Source: Pestalotiopsis fici W106-1 (Eukaryota; Ascomycota; Sordariomycetes; Amphisphaeriales; Sporocadaceae). Taken from it: a stretch of 64,000 nucleotides of DNA. A program made the position numbers and the translations under genes. The notes below the pieces were generated by a model that searched no databases, was not told the origin of the DNA, and saw nothing but the letters and a program-made list of their open reading frames with translations. Below are positions 38,465-49,386 of the stretch, piece by piece. The stretch is from positions 372,001-436,000 of the forward strand of contig NW_006917101.1 in NCBI RefSeq assembly GCF_000516985.1, written 5' to 3'. Every line of letters starts with the position of its first letter. Position 1 is the stretch's first letter.

Positions 38465-41400
38465 CTCCTTTTATTAAATAATATCGGTTAAATTTAATAA
38501 TTTAATAAATTTTTAAAATTTATTTTTAGGAAATAGCTTTATAAAGCCGTTTGCTAATATATCGTTAATTAAAATATATTTAATTTAAATATTTTTATTT
38601 TTAACTTTTTACTATATATAAAAATACCGTATAGCCGTATATTTAATATATTAATAATATTCCGGATTATATATTAAATTTATAGCTTCCGTATTATTTT
38701 TTTTAATTAATACGGTATTTATATTAATTCCGATTTCCGTAAAAAGATTTTTTAATTATATTATTTTATAAGTAGCCTGCTTTAACCTGTTAAATTCGGC
38801 TTTAGTAATTAATAAAAAAATTGTAAATTACCGTTTCGATTTTTAATTTATTAGTCCGTTATTTAAAATAAATAAATAACCGAACGTTAATTTACGGGTT
38901 TTATAATTATTAGCAAAATCGGTATTAAAATAATTTATTAATCCGGGTTTTATTTTTTTATTAAAGGTAATTCTAAAATAATAATAGGATTTTAAATAAT
39001 TAAATACCTTTTTTACCTTTTTTATTATAATTTTCGATAAATTTTATATATATTTAGCTAAATATGCTATAAAATAAGCTAAATCGGGTTTAGTTTAAAT
39101 TATAGCATATATTAATTTATTTAATAAATATTAATATAAATAGATAAATTTTTTAAAGCCGGTTTTTTATTGCTTTTTTTTGCCGTATATAACGATTTTA
39201 GGAATTTAAAGCTAAATAGTATATTAGCCGGTTTTATATCGGAAAATCCGTTAATTTTTAGTAATTTTTTAAAATAAATTGCTTAGTTTATATAAATTAT
39301 TTTATTTTTTTGATTTTTTTTAATTTATATACCGAAAAAATAAAAAATTAATTTTAAATCTTTTATTTCGAATTTTTTCGAAATATTTTATTTTAATTAG
39401 TTAATTTTATATAAATTAAAGCTAAAAATTAGGAAATTACTTATATATATTATAATAAAAATATTAAATTTTTTATTATAATAAGCTAATTCGTTTAAAA
39501 TAAATAAATTAAATCCAAGCTTTTTTAGGCTATTTTTTAGCGTAATTTGCTATTAGCGTAAATTTTATTTAAGACCGTATAAGGCCTTTTTAAGCTAAAT
39601 TACCTAAAAATCGTTATTTTTCTAACCGAAATTATTTAATTCCGAGTTTTCGGAAAAAAATTCGGATAATCCGTTTATAAAAGTAATATATATTTTTTCG
39701 TATAATTCCCCGTTTAAAAAGGCACCGATTATATCGATTTATTTGATTTTTTAATCGTAATAGGCTATTAAAGCTAATAAAAGCCTTTAAATAATAAATT
39801 TTATTTTTATAATAAACGTTTCGAAATAATTAATTTTATATTATTATTTAAATTTACGTATAACTAATTTAATTTTATATTTATTAATATTTCCGTTTTT
39901 ATCGGTTTTCCTTTTAAATACTTATTTTACGGATAATAGGATTTTACCGGCTTTTTAAACTTTATTTCGATCGATAGCTTAAAAAGTCTTTTTTTAAATT
40001 AATTACCGTAATTTAGCGTATATAGCCTAATTTTTTTTAAGGCTTTTTAGCGCTTATTTTATAATTTTCGGTTCCGTATAGCCTAAATTTTTAATAATTA
40101 AATAATACGAAATATCGGTAAATAATTTATCGTATTTAACGAATTTATTTCGTTCGGAATCCGTAAATTTCGGAAAAATTACTTTAATATTCGATTTATT
40201 CGGAATAATCGAAAAAATATTATTAATATTTATAAATTCGGAATTTATATTAAATTTATTATTTATATTAGATTCGTTCCCGGGTAAATCCGGTCGATCG
40301 TTAATTATAAATTTATTTATAGTAAATCGAAAAATTCGATCGTTTCCGGGAGGTGGATTTTATAAATCTACCGTTTCCGGGATTTATAATTAAATAAATT
40401 TATTATCGGTAAAATTTTTATCCGGTATTATTTCCTAATCCGGTAATTCCGAATCCGGTAATTTTTCTTTTTTTTTTCGATTTTTAGGTAATAATCGAAT
40501 ATAAGAGGTCCGTATAATTTATAATTTATACGGTCGATCGGGAAAATATACGTAATAGATTTTATTATCGTTATATCTAATTATTTTCCCGTTTTTAGTA
40601 ATAACTCCGAATTTATCGGAGTTTTTACGGATTTTTTTCGGTTTATAAACTAAAACCGGTATTCCTAATATATAAATTTAGGATAAATTAGGCTTATTAT
40701 CCCGTTTTAGCTAGAAATAATCGTAAAATTCCTAATAAGGGATAAGTGGACCGGATGCCGTAGTAATAAAATTTATTAAATAAATTATTGCTTTTGTAAT
40801 AAATTCCTAAAAATTTTTCGGGAATTATAAATTAATAAAAACCGTTTTAATTTTTTCGATAATAATCCGGTTTGTATATTCGGCTATATTATTTTATTTT
40901 AATATATAAAAAATTATAGGTTTAAAAATAATCCTTTTTTCGGTTAAATAATTTTCTAATTTAACTAGGGAAAACTCTTTGCCGTTATTTATACGAATAA
41001 TATTTAAATATTTTCCGAATTAGGTTTTATAATATTCGATTTTATTTGTTATAATATCGAATATATCGGATTTTTTTTTTAAAAATTTAATTTCCCGAAA
41101 TCCGGTTTTATTATTTATAAAATTAATTATATATTTATAACTAAAATAGCTAAAAAGGGTAATATAAACCGTATTAATATAAATATAATATAACGGTTTA
41201 TTAGCTTTATTCGGATTTATATAGGGTTAGTTTCGGATAAATTTTCCCGAAATATAAAATTCGTAGTTTAAATCCTTTTTTTTAATTCTTTTTTAGGAAT
41301 CTTTATAGTTATTTTAGCTATTTTAGCTAAAATATTATAGCTAAAATAGCTAAATCGTTTATGTTATTTTTCCGTAGCTATAAAAAAATTCGAATAATTA

Positions 41401-43247
41401 GAAATTAATTTGATTTTTTCGAAATCCGTAATTTTGTTAAATTTCGTATCCGAATTCGGTTCCGGGTAATTTAAACCGATTATATAGGCTTTTTTTATTA
41501 TTTTTAGTGGATTTATAGCTAAATATACTATATTAGGCTTTAATTTATTTATTAGGTATAGGAAAAATTTACGTTTTTTTTAATTTAACGTAATAAAAAG
41601 CTTATTTTTAAAATTATATAATTTATTCCCGCTTATAATACCGCCTTTTTAGTAATATAATTAGCCGGATATAATATTTAGCGGAAATTCCGGTATATAA
41701 AGCACGTTTAATAACGTTATTTTACGTATTTCCCGGTTAATTTCGAAGGAAAGCGTAATATTTTTAATTTTTTTGGAAATATTTTTCTATTATTTATAAT
41801 AATCGGTAAAAAATCCGATTTTATAGTAAAATTATCGAATAAATTTTTATTATTCGATATATGCTTTAAAGAATTTGTATCGTATAATTATTAGTTTTTG
41901 GGGAGGGTGGTTAATTTTTTTTTTAAATTATTCGAAATATTCGAAAAAGCATAGAACGATTCGTTTTCGTTTAAATCTTTGTTACGGGGTAAATTTCCCT
42001 GTTTTTTAGATTTCTGGTTTGTGGTGGATGTGGTCGAATTTGAGTTATTCGATTTATTTAAATTATTCGAATTATTAGAATTATTCGAATTATTCGATTT
42101 TTTTTATTTATTCGATTTATTCGAATTCTTTTTATTTCCGTTTTGGGTTTCTTATTAATTTTAATTGGATCGGGGAAACCGGGATTTTTTATTATCCGTA
42201 TAATAAAAGTTTCCTATAGCCGTATCCGGATCCTATCGGTTTTTATTTAAAATATCCGTAATTAACCTTTCGAAAATAAGTGGATTTATAGACCGTAAAG
42301 CATTGCGTTAATAATTAGCCTATATAGGGTAAGCTAATTAGAGGGCTATAATAAAAATTGTTTTTAATCGATATTATCGATTTTAGCCTTAACGTTTAAA
42401 AGCTTTAAAATATATTTTTTAAAAATAAATATAAATTTGTTTAACGAATTATAATTCTCGAATTTAATCGTATAAAATTCGAAATATAATTATTAACGTA
42501 ATACAGGACCGGTGCTTTAATAGGCTGATTATAAAGTGGATAAGGCTTTATATAAATTTATTTTATCGAAAATTAAATTTAACGGTTCTATTATTAAATT
42601 TTAACGAATTAAAAGCAATACCTAGGTTTTTTAAATATTGGTTATACCGTTATATATATTGGTAATTTTAAAAAACCGATCGATTTTTAGTAATTTAAGG
42701 TATAATTATAACGTAAATTTCCACGTATTTTAATTTCCGGATCCGGAAAATTTTTGTTTCTCCGGCATCTGGCATCCGGCAATAATACGGATAGAGTTAT
42801 CTATTTTACCGAATTTTTGCCGTTATAACGGTATAATTATCGTTAAAAACGGTAAAGGAATCGTTAAGAAAATAAAAATAAAAGAAATTAATTCTTTTAT
42901 TTTATCGATAAAGTATATAAGGGGATCTAGGTGCTATAATATAATATAGCAGGTGCTATAAGGTGCTATAGCAAATCGGCTATTATAATAAGAATTAGTT
43001 ATAAATAACTTTATAGCTGTTATATGGCTATAACGGGTAAAATTACTATAAATAGCCACTTAACTATAGTTTTCGATATAATTACGGCTATATAAGCTTA
43101 AAATAAAGCTTATAAAATCGGCTATTATAACGGAATTCCGGAATTTACGTTATATTAACTCGTCCGGGAAAGCGGCTATAGTTTTCGATGTGATTTAAGT
43201 CCGGTATCTAAATATAATCGATATTATACCGGACCGGGCTTATAACT

Positions 43248-43876
43248 TATTTTAAGGTATAATTAGTAAATTATAAATTTAGGTATAAGGAAGCGTTTAT
43301 ATAATTCGTAAAATTAGGCCGTAAAAATAATTATAAGGCTATATAACTAATTTATTAAAGCTTAAGGAAAAAATAACTAATTATAAAAGAATAACTACCT
43401 TTTATACTTATAAAATTAACTAATAAAAATATTTTAAAATATATTACTAATAAATTAGATTTATAATTAAATTAATTAGTAATAAAGTTGATTTATAATC
43501 GAAAAAACTATAAAATTCTATAAATTTCTACGGTATAAATTATTTTATAACTTTAGGACTATTATAGCTAAATGTATTGGTTATATTTAGTAGGGCTTGA
43601 TTTAGTGGAACGTTTTACTAGATTTTAATAGGTTCTAGTGGCCATAATAGCCATAATAGTCAATTATAATAATCTATTGACTATATAGCACTATAAATAG
43701 TGGTTATAAGTGGTGCTATATTAATTATAAGTTAATATAGGGTAAATTCCACTAATTTCCTATATATCGTTATTTAACGATATCTCGATGGGTTTTATAG
43801 CTATTATAACGATATAATATGCGTTATAAAGCTAATTTTATGCACTATACGATGCTGTATTAACATCCGTGCAATA
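43248..43876 (-). repeat. Element E 5' LTR (629 bp)
   Basis: It is the reverse complement of the D-family LTR. The outer half (43.6-43.88 kb) keeps more CA and TG steps than the inner half. Confidence 0.88.
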
Positions 43877-44966
43877 TTAACTTTTTATATAAATAATTTT
43901 ATAATTATATATATAAATATTAAAGCTATCGAAAAATTAGTTTAATAGCTAAATAAATAGCTAAAATTATAATACCTAAATACCGCTAAATAATATTTAA
44001 AAATACGCATTATCTAAAAAAAAATAATAATATTATATTATTATAAAATAAATATTTAAATTAAATATTTAAAAAACTCGGATATTAAAATATTAAAAAT
44101 ATTATTATTTTTATTAATCCGGGATTAATAATAATAATTTATAAATTTAAAGGCTACGTTAATTAAAAATTTAAAAATTAATATTCTAAAAAATTCGGGA
44201 AAACGAATTACGCTATAATTAAGCTATATATAAATATAATATACGCTAATAAAATATAAACGCGCTTTATAAATAACCCGTCCTTTAATTATATTAAATA
44301 TTTAAATAAAATGCTATAATACTTTTAAAGCACCCGTATAAAAAAATAAAATATACTCGATTTTATCGCTATACTAAATATAAAAAATTAGGATTATATA
44401 TTTATATTAACGCTAATTTTATAGGCGATAAATTAATTTTTAAATTTACGTTTAAATAAATAACGTTTATAGCAGGCTTTTTAATAAGCTAAAGTTTAAA
44501 ATTGCAAAATATAATTATTTAATTCATTATAAAAGCTAAATATTACGTTATTAATAAAAGCGCTTATAAAACCGCATTTATTAGGAATTTATTAAAGGAA
44601 TTAAAAATAATACCTTAAAAGGCAATTTTTTTATTAATTAATAATATAAGCGCAAAAGCGTAAGCAAAAGCCTAAATTAGCATATTTACGAAAAAGCATA
44701 TTAAAAGGTATTTTTATTATATTTAATAAAAAGTCTTTATTAAGAATATTTTAATTAAAAAAATTATATCCACGGAAAACGCCGTTGATAAACTTATAAA
44801 AGCGATACGATTTAAGGACTTTAAGCATTTCGTATATTTACTAAATATAATAAATTATAACCTAATTATAGGTATAATTACTATTATTTAACTATAAATT
44901 ATATTATAAATTATCGTAATAAGGTTTATTTTTTTATTTCGATTAAATCGCTTATTATAAAGGGCG
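43877..44966 (+). pseudogene. Element C RNase H remnant
   Basis: This is the last native segment of element C. In the + direction it reads like copia RNase H, with NANFIGDKL followed by a FIAGFLIS-like stretch (44.38-44.50 kb), broken by stops. Confidence 0.65.
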
Positions 44967-45170
44967 TATAGAAAATTGACTTTAACTAAAATAATAGGTA
45001 TAACTCTCGTTTTAACGGATAAAAGCATTAAACCCCGGGACCTCCGGTTTAACGGCTATTTCCGGTGGGCTATGGGAGGTAATTAGGTTTTATGCACTTT
45101 ATTTAACTAAACCTATATAGCCAGATCCGTTTATTTGTACTGAATACATTAAGTCCCTATTAATTTCCTA
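44967..45170 (+). repeat. Element C 3' LTR (204 bp)
   Basis: It aligns over its full length with 28944-29147. The last 110 bp are essentially unmutated, so the RIP block ends inside this LTR at about 45060. Confidence 0.9.
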
Positions 45171-45205
45171 TATATATGACTTCAAGCTATTAATAATAAG
45201 ATAAA

Positions 45206-45285
45206 TGTCAGATAATACCTATTATATTCCCAGACCGTGGGGACATGTCTCTTTTAGTTTTATAATATAATGGTATTATTTAATA
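45206..45285 (+). repeat. TRIM left LTR (80 bp)
   Basis: It matches 45523-45602 without gaps. Most differences are C-to-T or G-to-A. Confidence 0.88.
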
Positions 45286-45360
45286 ATTAAGAGTCTTATT
45301 CGCTCGCAAGGGCCACCCGTACATTAACCAGTGGGTTGGCGACTTACGCATTTCCGCGAT

Positions 45361-45428
45361 AACCTAATAGCATAATTAGTAATGCACCGAATAAAGGGAG
45401 GTTCTGGGTTCGATCCTTAGCTATGTTA
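45361..45428 (+). pseudogene. tRNA-like sequence inside the TRIM
   Basis: Canonical tRNA parts occur in order. A 7-nt acceptor strand (45361-45367) pairs with 45421-45427 with two mismatches. T8-A9 is followed by a perfect 4-bp D stem (GCAT with ATGC) around an 8-nt loop. A 5-bp T stem with two G-T pairs encloses the box B loop TTCGATC (45409-45415). The stretch 45387-45403, where the anticodon arm and variable loop should be, is about 5 nt too short and does not fold into a normal arm. The GT pairs and mismatches fit RIP-type changes. It is a tRNA pseudogene or tRNA-derived RNA polymerase III promoter rather than a working tRNA. Confidence 0.65.
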
Positions 45429-45522
45429 TTTAGCTAAAAAAAGACGTAACGGAGCTAAAAGCCTATTGGAATATTGGATGTCTAGCTCGCCCGTAAAGAA
45501 CTATGTCCCAGCTGAGGGGGTG

Positions 45523-45602
45523 TGTTAGATAATACCTGTTATGTTCCCAGACCGTGGGGATATGTCTTTTTTGGTTCTATGGTACAATGGTATTATTCAA
45601 CA
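45523..45602 (+). repeat. TRIM right LTR (80 bp)
   Basis: It starts TGTTAGATAATACC and ends TTCAACA, keeping the TG...CA ends intact. Confidence 0.88.
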
Positions 45603-46374
45603 ATAAGAAACCGGATTGGCGTGTTGATCTTCGGAAACGATCGCCACCGGGAAGAATAGGATGCGGTTTTAAATTCCGCATCTCTTTACTTGCACAAAGG
45701 AAGAGAGCTACTCTGTACTTGGAGAAGAATTAACTATCTGATATGGTCAAAGGGATAGTAGACTTATAAATGAGACGGGTATTTCTAACCGCGCGGAAGT
45801 TTAAAAAGAGTTCATGGCGTCTCAGACGACGATCTTGGACTCGGCACTCATAATTAGGTATTTCTATCGTCTCATGCCATGAGACCTTGCCACATTATAC
45901 CTGACGTCTTTATTCTCCTATTCTCCGCGGGCTTTATAGAAACATAGGGGAAGTATCGTGTATTCGTGATAAAAGGATAAAGGCGAGAGCGCGAAAATGA
46001 GCCTCGGTGCTCTTGGGACGCTTAGGCTGCCCTCCTCGGTTCCGGCCACCTTTTGGTGGATATGAAGAACCCTCTCCCGCCAATCTGGGCGCAGCAGACC
46101 CAAGTCCATGGAATTGGATGATAACAAACCTAGGGGAGATCTCCATCAATGCATGATGATTTTCGCATGGCAACTGACTAAGGCGACCATGATGCTATCC
46201 TCGACCAGCCGAGGCATCCAGCGGGTCCCCGTTCGGACTAGGCGATAGTATCGGGCACGGTCTCATCAAGATAACTGGAGACGCCGAACGGGAGGATGTA
46301 TATAAAGACAATACAGCTGCCGCCTTGGCACGGAATCAACGGATACCGCAGAAATATTCCAGAAACCTCTGAAA
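45603..46374. other. Upstream region of the dehydrogenase-propeller gene
   Basis: Normal base composition returns directly after the TRIM. Two overlapping minus-strand open frames (45918-46173) have no recognisable motif. The region probably holds the promoter of the + strand gene at 46375. Confidence 0.6.
46299..46307 (+). promoter_or_regulatory. TATA box of the dehydrogenase-propeller gene
   Basis: The sequence TATATAAAG lies 68 bp before the ATG in normal-composition DNA, with the position and form of a TATA box. Confidence 0.5.
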
Positions 46375-48405
46375 ATGTCTTGGAAAACCCCCTCAACAAC
46401 CGACAGAACTGTCACTATTCTCGGTGCCGGCGTCCTCGGACGCCGCATCGCCGCAGCTTGGGCTGCTGGAGGCTATAGTGTTGTGCTGCGCGACCCGAGC
46501 AAGGAGCAATGTGCAGCAGCATCGGAATACGTCAAATCCAATGGATGGAGATTCCCCGGAAAGCACGCCAACGAACAACTCCAGGTGCAGACATTCCAAG
46601 ATCTCGAACCCGCGCTGGAAAAGGCGTTCCTTGTGATCGAGTGTGTCCCTGAGAAATTGGAAATCAAGCATGTCACGTTTGCAGAGCTCGAACGTTTGGC
46701 TCCTCAGGATGCCATTCTCGTTTCTAATTCATCGTCATACAAGTCGAGGGAAGTTGCTCAGCATCTTAAGCCCGAAACCCGTCGACGAGTCCTCAACATG
46801 CATTATAGTATGTATGACCCAATTGTTTTTGAAATACCTTGAGAAACTTGTCTGAGCGCAGACAATCAAGGTTTCCTTCTTTTTGCTTTTTGCTTTTCAT
46901 CATTCACAGCGCTCAACGTTCTCCAGTCCTGCTACTGACTTCTCATAGTGATGCCGCCGGACAATAAGATAGTCGAGCTCATGACTTGCGGTGATACCAA
47001 TGAGGAGATATTTCCCTTCCTCGTTAGCATGTTGAGAGACATTGGCATGCTGCCCATCGTCGCTCACAAAGAGTCCACCGGATTCGTCATCAACCGTGTC
47101 TGGGCCGCTGTCAAGCGGGAGTGCCTTACAGTGCTTTTAGACGGTGTTTCTACACCAGAGGAGCTGGACGAAGTTTGGACAGAAATGTTCGTCAACACGG
47201 GCCTGGCACCATGCAAGGCAATGGATGCTGTGGGTCTCGATACTGTATCCTTCATTGAGCAGCACTACATTGAGGAGCGCGGCCTGAAAGATCCCGGTAT
47301 CATTTCGTACTTGCAGAACTATATCGACGACGGAAAACTGGGCGCCAAGAGCAGCAAGGGAGGATGTAAGCAATTTCCCTATGACGCAAATTAATTCACA
47401 AATCTCTGGAGGATGCTTGCTAAGTATAGTCTTGCAGTGTACCCGCCCGGCTACACAACAAAGACTGGCAACCAGTCTCAGACCGCATTCGACAATATAC
47501 AGGCGCCGGAATTATACTTCCTTGATGTTGGACTGTCCAACAAGCCAGAGGAAGTGTTCTCTTCTGGTCGAATTCTGGTTGGAAGCGCAGACGGAAAATC
47601 GCCACTGCGTACTGTTGTCGAGCACCAACATCTCCCAGACGGTATTGCTATCAGCCACAGTGACAGGCTCATCTTCTGGACGAATATGGGAATACCATCC
47701 AAGAACGATGGTAGTATTTTTTCGTGTGAGATGGATGGCAGCAACGTCAAGGCTATTGTTCCCGAGGGCCTGGTTCACACCCCAAAACAAATCTCCATTG
47801 ATGAAAAAAGCAAAAAGGTCTACTTCTCTGACCGCGAAGGCATGAGGGTTATGCGGTGCAACTTTGACGGATCCGACCTGGAAGTTCTCGTGGAGACGGG
47901 CGACTGGACCCAAGGCTTCGAGGACCAGACAAAGTGGTGCGTAGGCATTGCTGTTGCACCCGACCAAGGAAAATTCTACTGGACGCAAAAGGGCCCGTCC
48001 AAGGGAGCAAAGGGCCAGATCTTCCGGGCCTCGATCAATTTTCCCGCCGGCACCGACGCCAAGAACAGGACGGACATTGAGAGACTGTTCGACGGACTGC
48101 CTGAGCCCATCGACCTCGAGGTCGATGAAGAAGGAGGTCTCCTGTACTGGACCGATCGCGGAGAGCTGCCTTTGGGCAACAGCATCAACCGCGCGTCCCT
48201 CGGCGACATTGGGAGTGGCAAGTACGACATTTTGGCCCGGAACATGCACGAAGCAATCGGCCTCACCATTGACAAGAAGAACCGCCACATCTATGCTACT
48301 GATCTTGGTGGCTCGGTTTACCGGTTCAACATGGACGGCAGTAACAAACAAAAGTTTTACGATGGCGAGGGAGCTTTTACTGGTATTGCCCTCAGTCATG
48401 TATAG
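46375..48405 (+). CDS. 3-hydroxyacyl-CoA dehydrogenase fused to a YWTD-type beta-propeller
   Basis: Exons 46375-46807, 46949-47365 and 47438-48405 join in frame to give 605 aa. Residues 10-145 form the NAD-binding Rossmann domain (VTILGAGVLGRRIAAAW, then IECVPE and SNSSS). The family's catalytic histidine is probably H143 in NMHYMMPPDN. Residues 150-285 are the C-terminal dehydrogenase domain (ESTGFVINRVWAAVKRECL). The second half, from about 300, is a propeller built of repeats with LIFWTNMG, KVYFSDREG, KFYWTQKG, LLYWTDRGE and HIYATDLGG, as in LDL-receptor YWTD/SMP-30-like propellers. The first half should interconvert 3-hydroxyacyl-CoA and 3-oxoacyl-CoA, or a related hydroxy acid, with NAD. 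The propeller may bind or hydrolyse a linked substrate. No signal peptide or peroxisomal C-terminal tripeptide is seen (it ends SHV), so it is probably cytosolic. Both introns have GT...AG ends, and the join giving KGGLYPPGY supports one protein rather than two genes. Confidence 0.85.
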
Positions 48406-49386
48406 AACCACGACTTGGGATTCTTGGAAGAATGTTATGGATCGATCTATTGTATAATGATTATATAGACTGTATAGATTACGACAATATAGAACAAATA
48501 GAGAGCAATCATAGAATAGTGTAATCTATCTGCAGTCCTTTATTCAACTTGATTCCCTCAAACATGTGTCTTCCATGGTTGTGTCGCTGCATGTTTGTTG
48601 GTTGGTTGTGGTATCCTCTTTGCATCTTGTGTCAGATGCTGCAAGCAATCGCTATGTAAAACAGACATAGTCGTGAGTCCTTGAAATGCAGTATGCAGAT
48701 CTAGAAAGTAAGTACCCTTACAAGCCACTCTGGCGCTAAGCCTAACCTGAACTGCACAAGGCCAGATGTAGCCAGGCATCGATCTTCCGGCTGGGAAGAA
48801 CCTCTAACCCGGCCAACGGGTGAGCCTGGAAGAAGCGCGTCGGTTAGTGCTGCCTTCCAAGGTTGGACCCACCGTCACCGGCATTGAGGTCACTCTTACC
48901 TACATTATTCTGCCACCCGCGTATTGGCTAGGCGTGTCAATGTGAGTCTGGTACCAGGAATTTTTGAAGCTTCAGCTCCAACCCGCCCTACAACCTTGAC
49001 GCGCTTTCACTTGGATCCCACAACTTTGCGCTGATCATCACCACGGTTGGGCCCGTCGTCGCAAGTCATCCTGCTTTCTGTCCTCACTGAACTTTGCAGC
49101 TTTCTACTTGATCTGGCGGCTTTCATCAGCTAGACCCTTGCAGATAACTTGACCGCGGACCGCGAGCTACAGTGGGGTCAGTATTTCCATCTGGCGTCGC
49201 AGCCTTGTTGTTGCCGCCTTCGGCAAACCATCCTCAATTTCAGTCCAAACCATATCAAGTCTTGCGACAGGCACAAACTAACCTATCTGACGAAATAGGA
49301 TCCCTGACTTTGACTGACTCCGATAGAGCAACCTTTTGCGACACTGTTTACCCCAGCTGCCGCCGGCTCATCCTACCTCACACACA
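48406..49386. other. Intergenic region and 5' leader of the poly(A)-binding protein gene
   Basis: No coding signal is seen. A+T-rich sequence after 48430 probably contains the polyadenylation region of the dehydrogenase gene. The right half is likely promoter and leader of the next gene. Confidence 0.6.

Larger units (their letters stand above)
37836..43876 (-). mobile_element. Element E: same family as D, inserted in element C in minus orientation
   Basis: The LTRs are 37836-38464 (3' LTR) and 43248-43876 (5' LTR), both 629 bp; the total is 6,041 bp. Target duplications are TTAAT on the low side and TTAAC on the high side, a RIP-type difference. Its interior is the reverse complement of element D throughout; for example the RNase H NGPINWKSKR region lies at about 38.82-38.88 kb. 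The polypurine tract, read on the minus strand, is AAAAGGAG beside 38464. The tRNA(iMet)-like primer site lies at 43234-43247. All frames are interrupted. Confidence 0.87.
15671..45060. other. RIP-mutated A+T-rich block, gene-free
   Basis: Across about 29.4 kb, no open frame of 60 codons or more was found. CpA and TpG dinucleotides are nearly absent and TpA is in great excess, while CpG remains common. That is the expected result of repeat-induced point mutation acting mainly on CpA. It differs from CpG-methylation decay, which would remove CpG first. Both edges fall inside LTRs rather than at element ends. The block consists of five nested or adjacent copia elements, listed separately. Confidence 0.93.
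28944..45170 (+). mobile_element. Element C: Ty1/copia retrotransposon hosting elements D and E
   Basis: Two 204-bp LTRs (28944-29147 and 44967-45170) enclose 15.8 kb. Excluding D and E leaves about 4.1 kb of native element. The target duplication is CATAT on the left and TATAT on the right (RIP-compatible). A short purine-rich stretch (AAAGGG) precedes the 3' LTR. The GAG-pre-integrase motif HRRLGYPNKKR followed by CDTCDKAK is readable near 35.99-36.17 kb. A KALYSLK-like RT remnant lies near 37.43 kb. RNase H text resembling LGLYIYINANFIGDKL lies near 44.38-44.45 kb. The domain order is copia. Net length is slightly short, so small deletions may have occurred. Confidence 0.85.
45206..45602 (+). 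mobile_element. TRIM (miniature LTR retrotransposon) carrying a tRNA-like module
   Basis: Two 80-bp direct repeats (45206-45285 and 45523-45602) start TGTYAG and end TTYAAYA. They flank 237 bp with no coding capacity. A polypurine tract (GAGGGGGTG) directly precedes the right repeat. The flanking 5 bp are ATAAA on the left and ATAAG on the right, a RIP-compatible target duplication. These are the features of a terminal-repeat retrotransposon in miniature, which must use enzymes from an autonomous partner. No primer-binding site was recognised. The left LTR has more C-to-T changes than the right. A tRNA-like sequence lies inside and is listed separately. Confidence 0.82.

Noticed and set aside
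15671..45060. The A+T-rich block as a centromere
   Set aside because: Regional centromeres of some fungi are RIP-mutated repeat blocks, but this one is short and fully explained by five nested elements with normal genes on both sides. Only CENP-A mapping could support it.
45361..45428. A functional tRNA gene
   Set aside because: The anticodon arm is too short, the acceptor stem has mismatches, and the sequence lies inside a mini-retrotransposon.
45918..46173. Two minus-strand frames of 69 and 79 codons
   Set aside because: They overlap each other, have no motif, and occupy the promoter side of the + strand gene.
47512..48411. 299-codon open frame on the minus strand
   Set aside because: It lies exactly opposite exon 3 of the dehydrogenase-propeller gene. 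The + strand frame has clear YWTD repeats and splice logic; the antisense frame has no recognisable motif.
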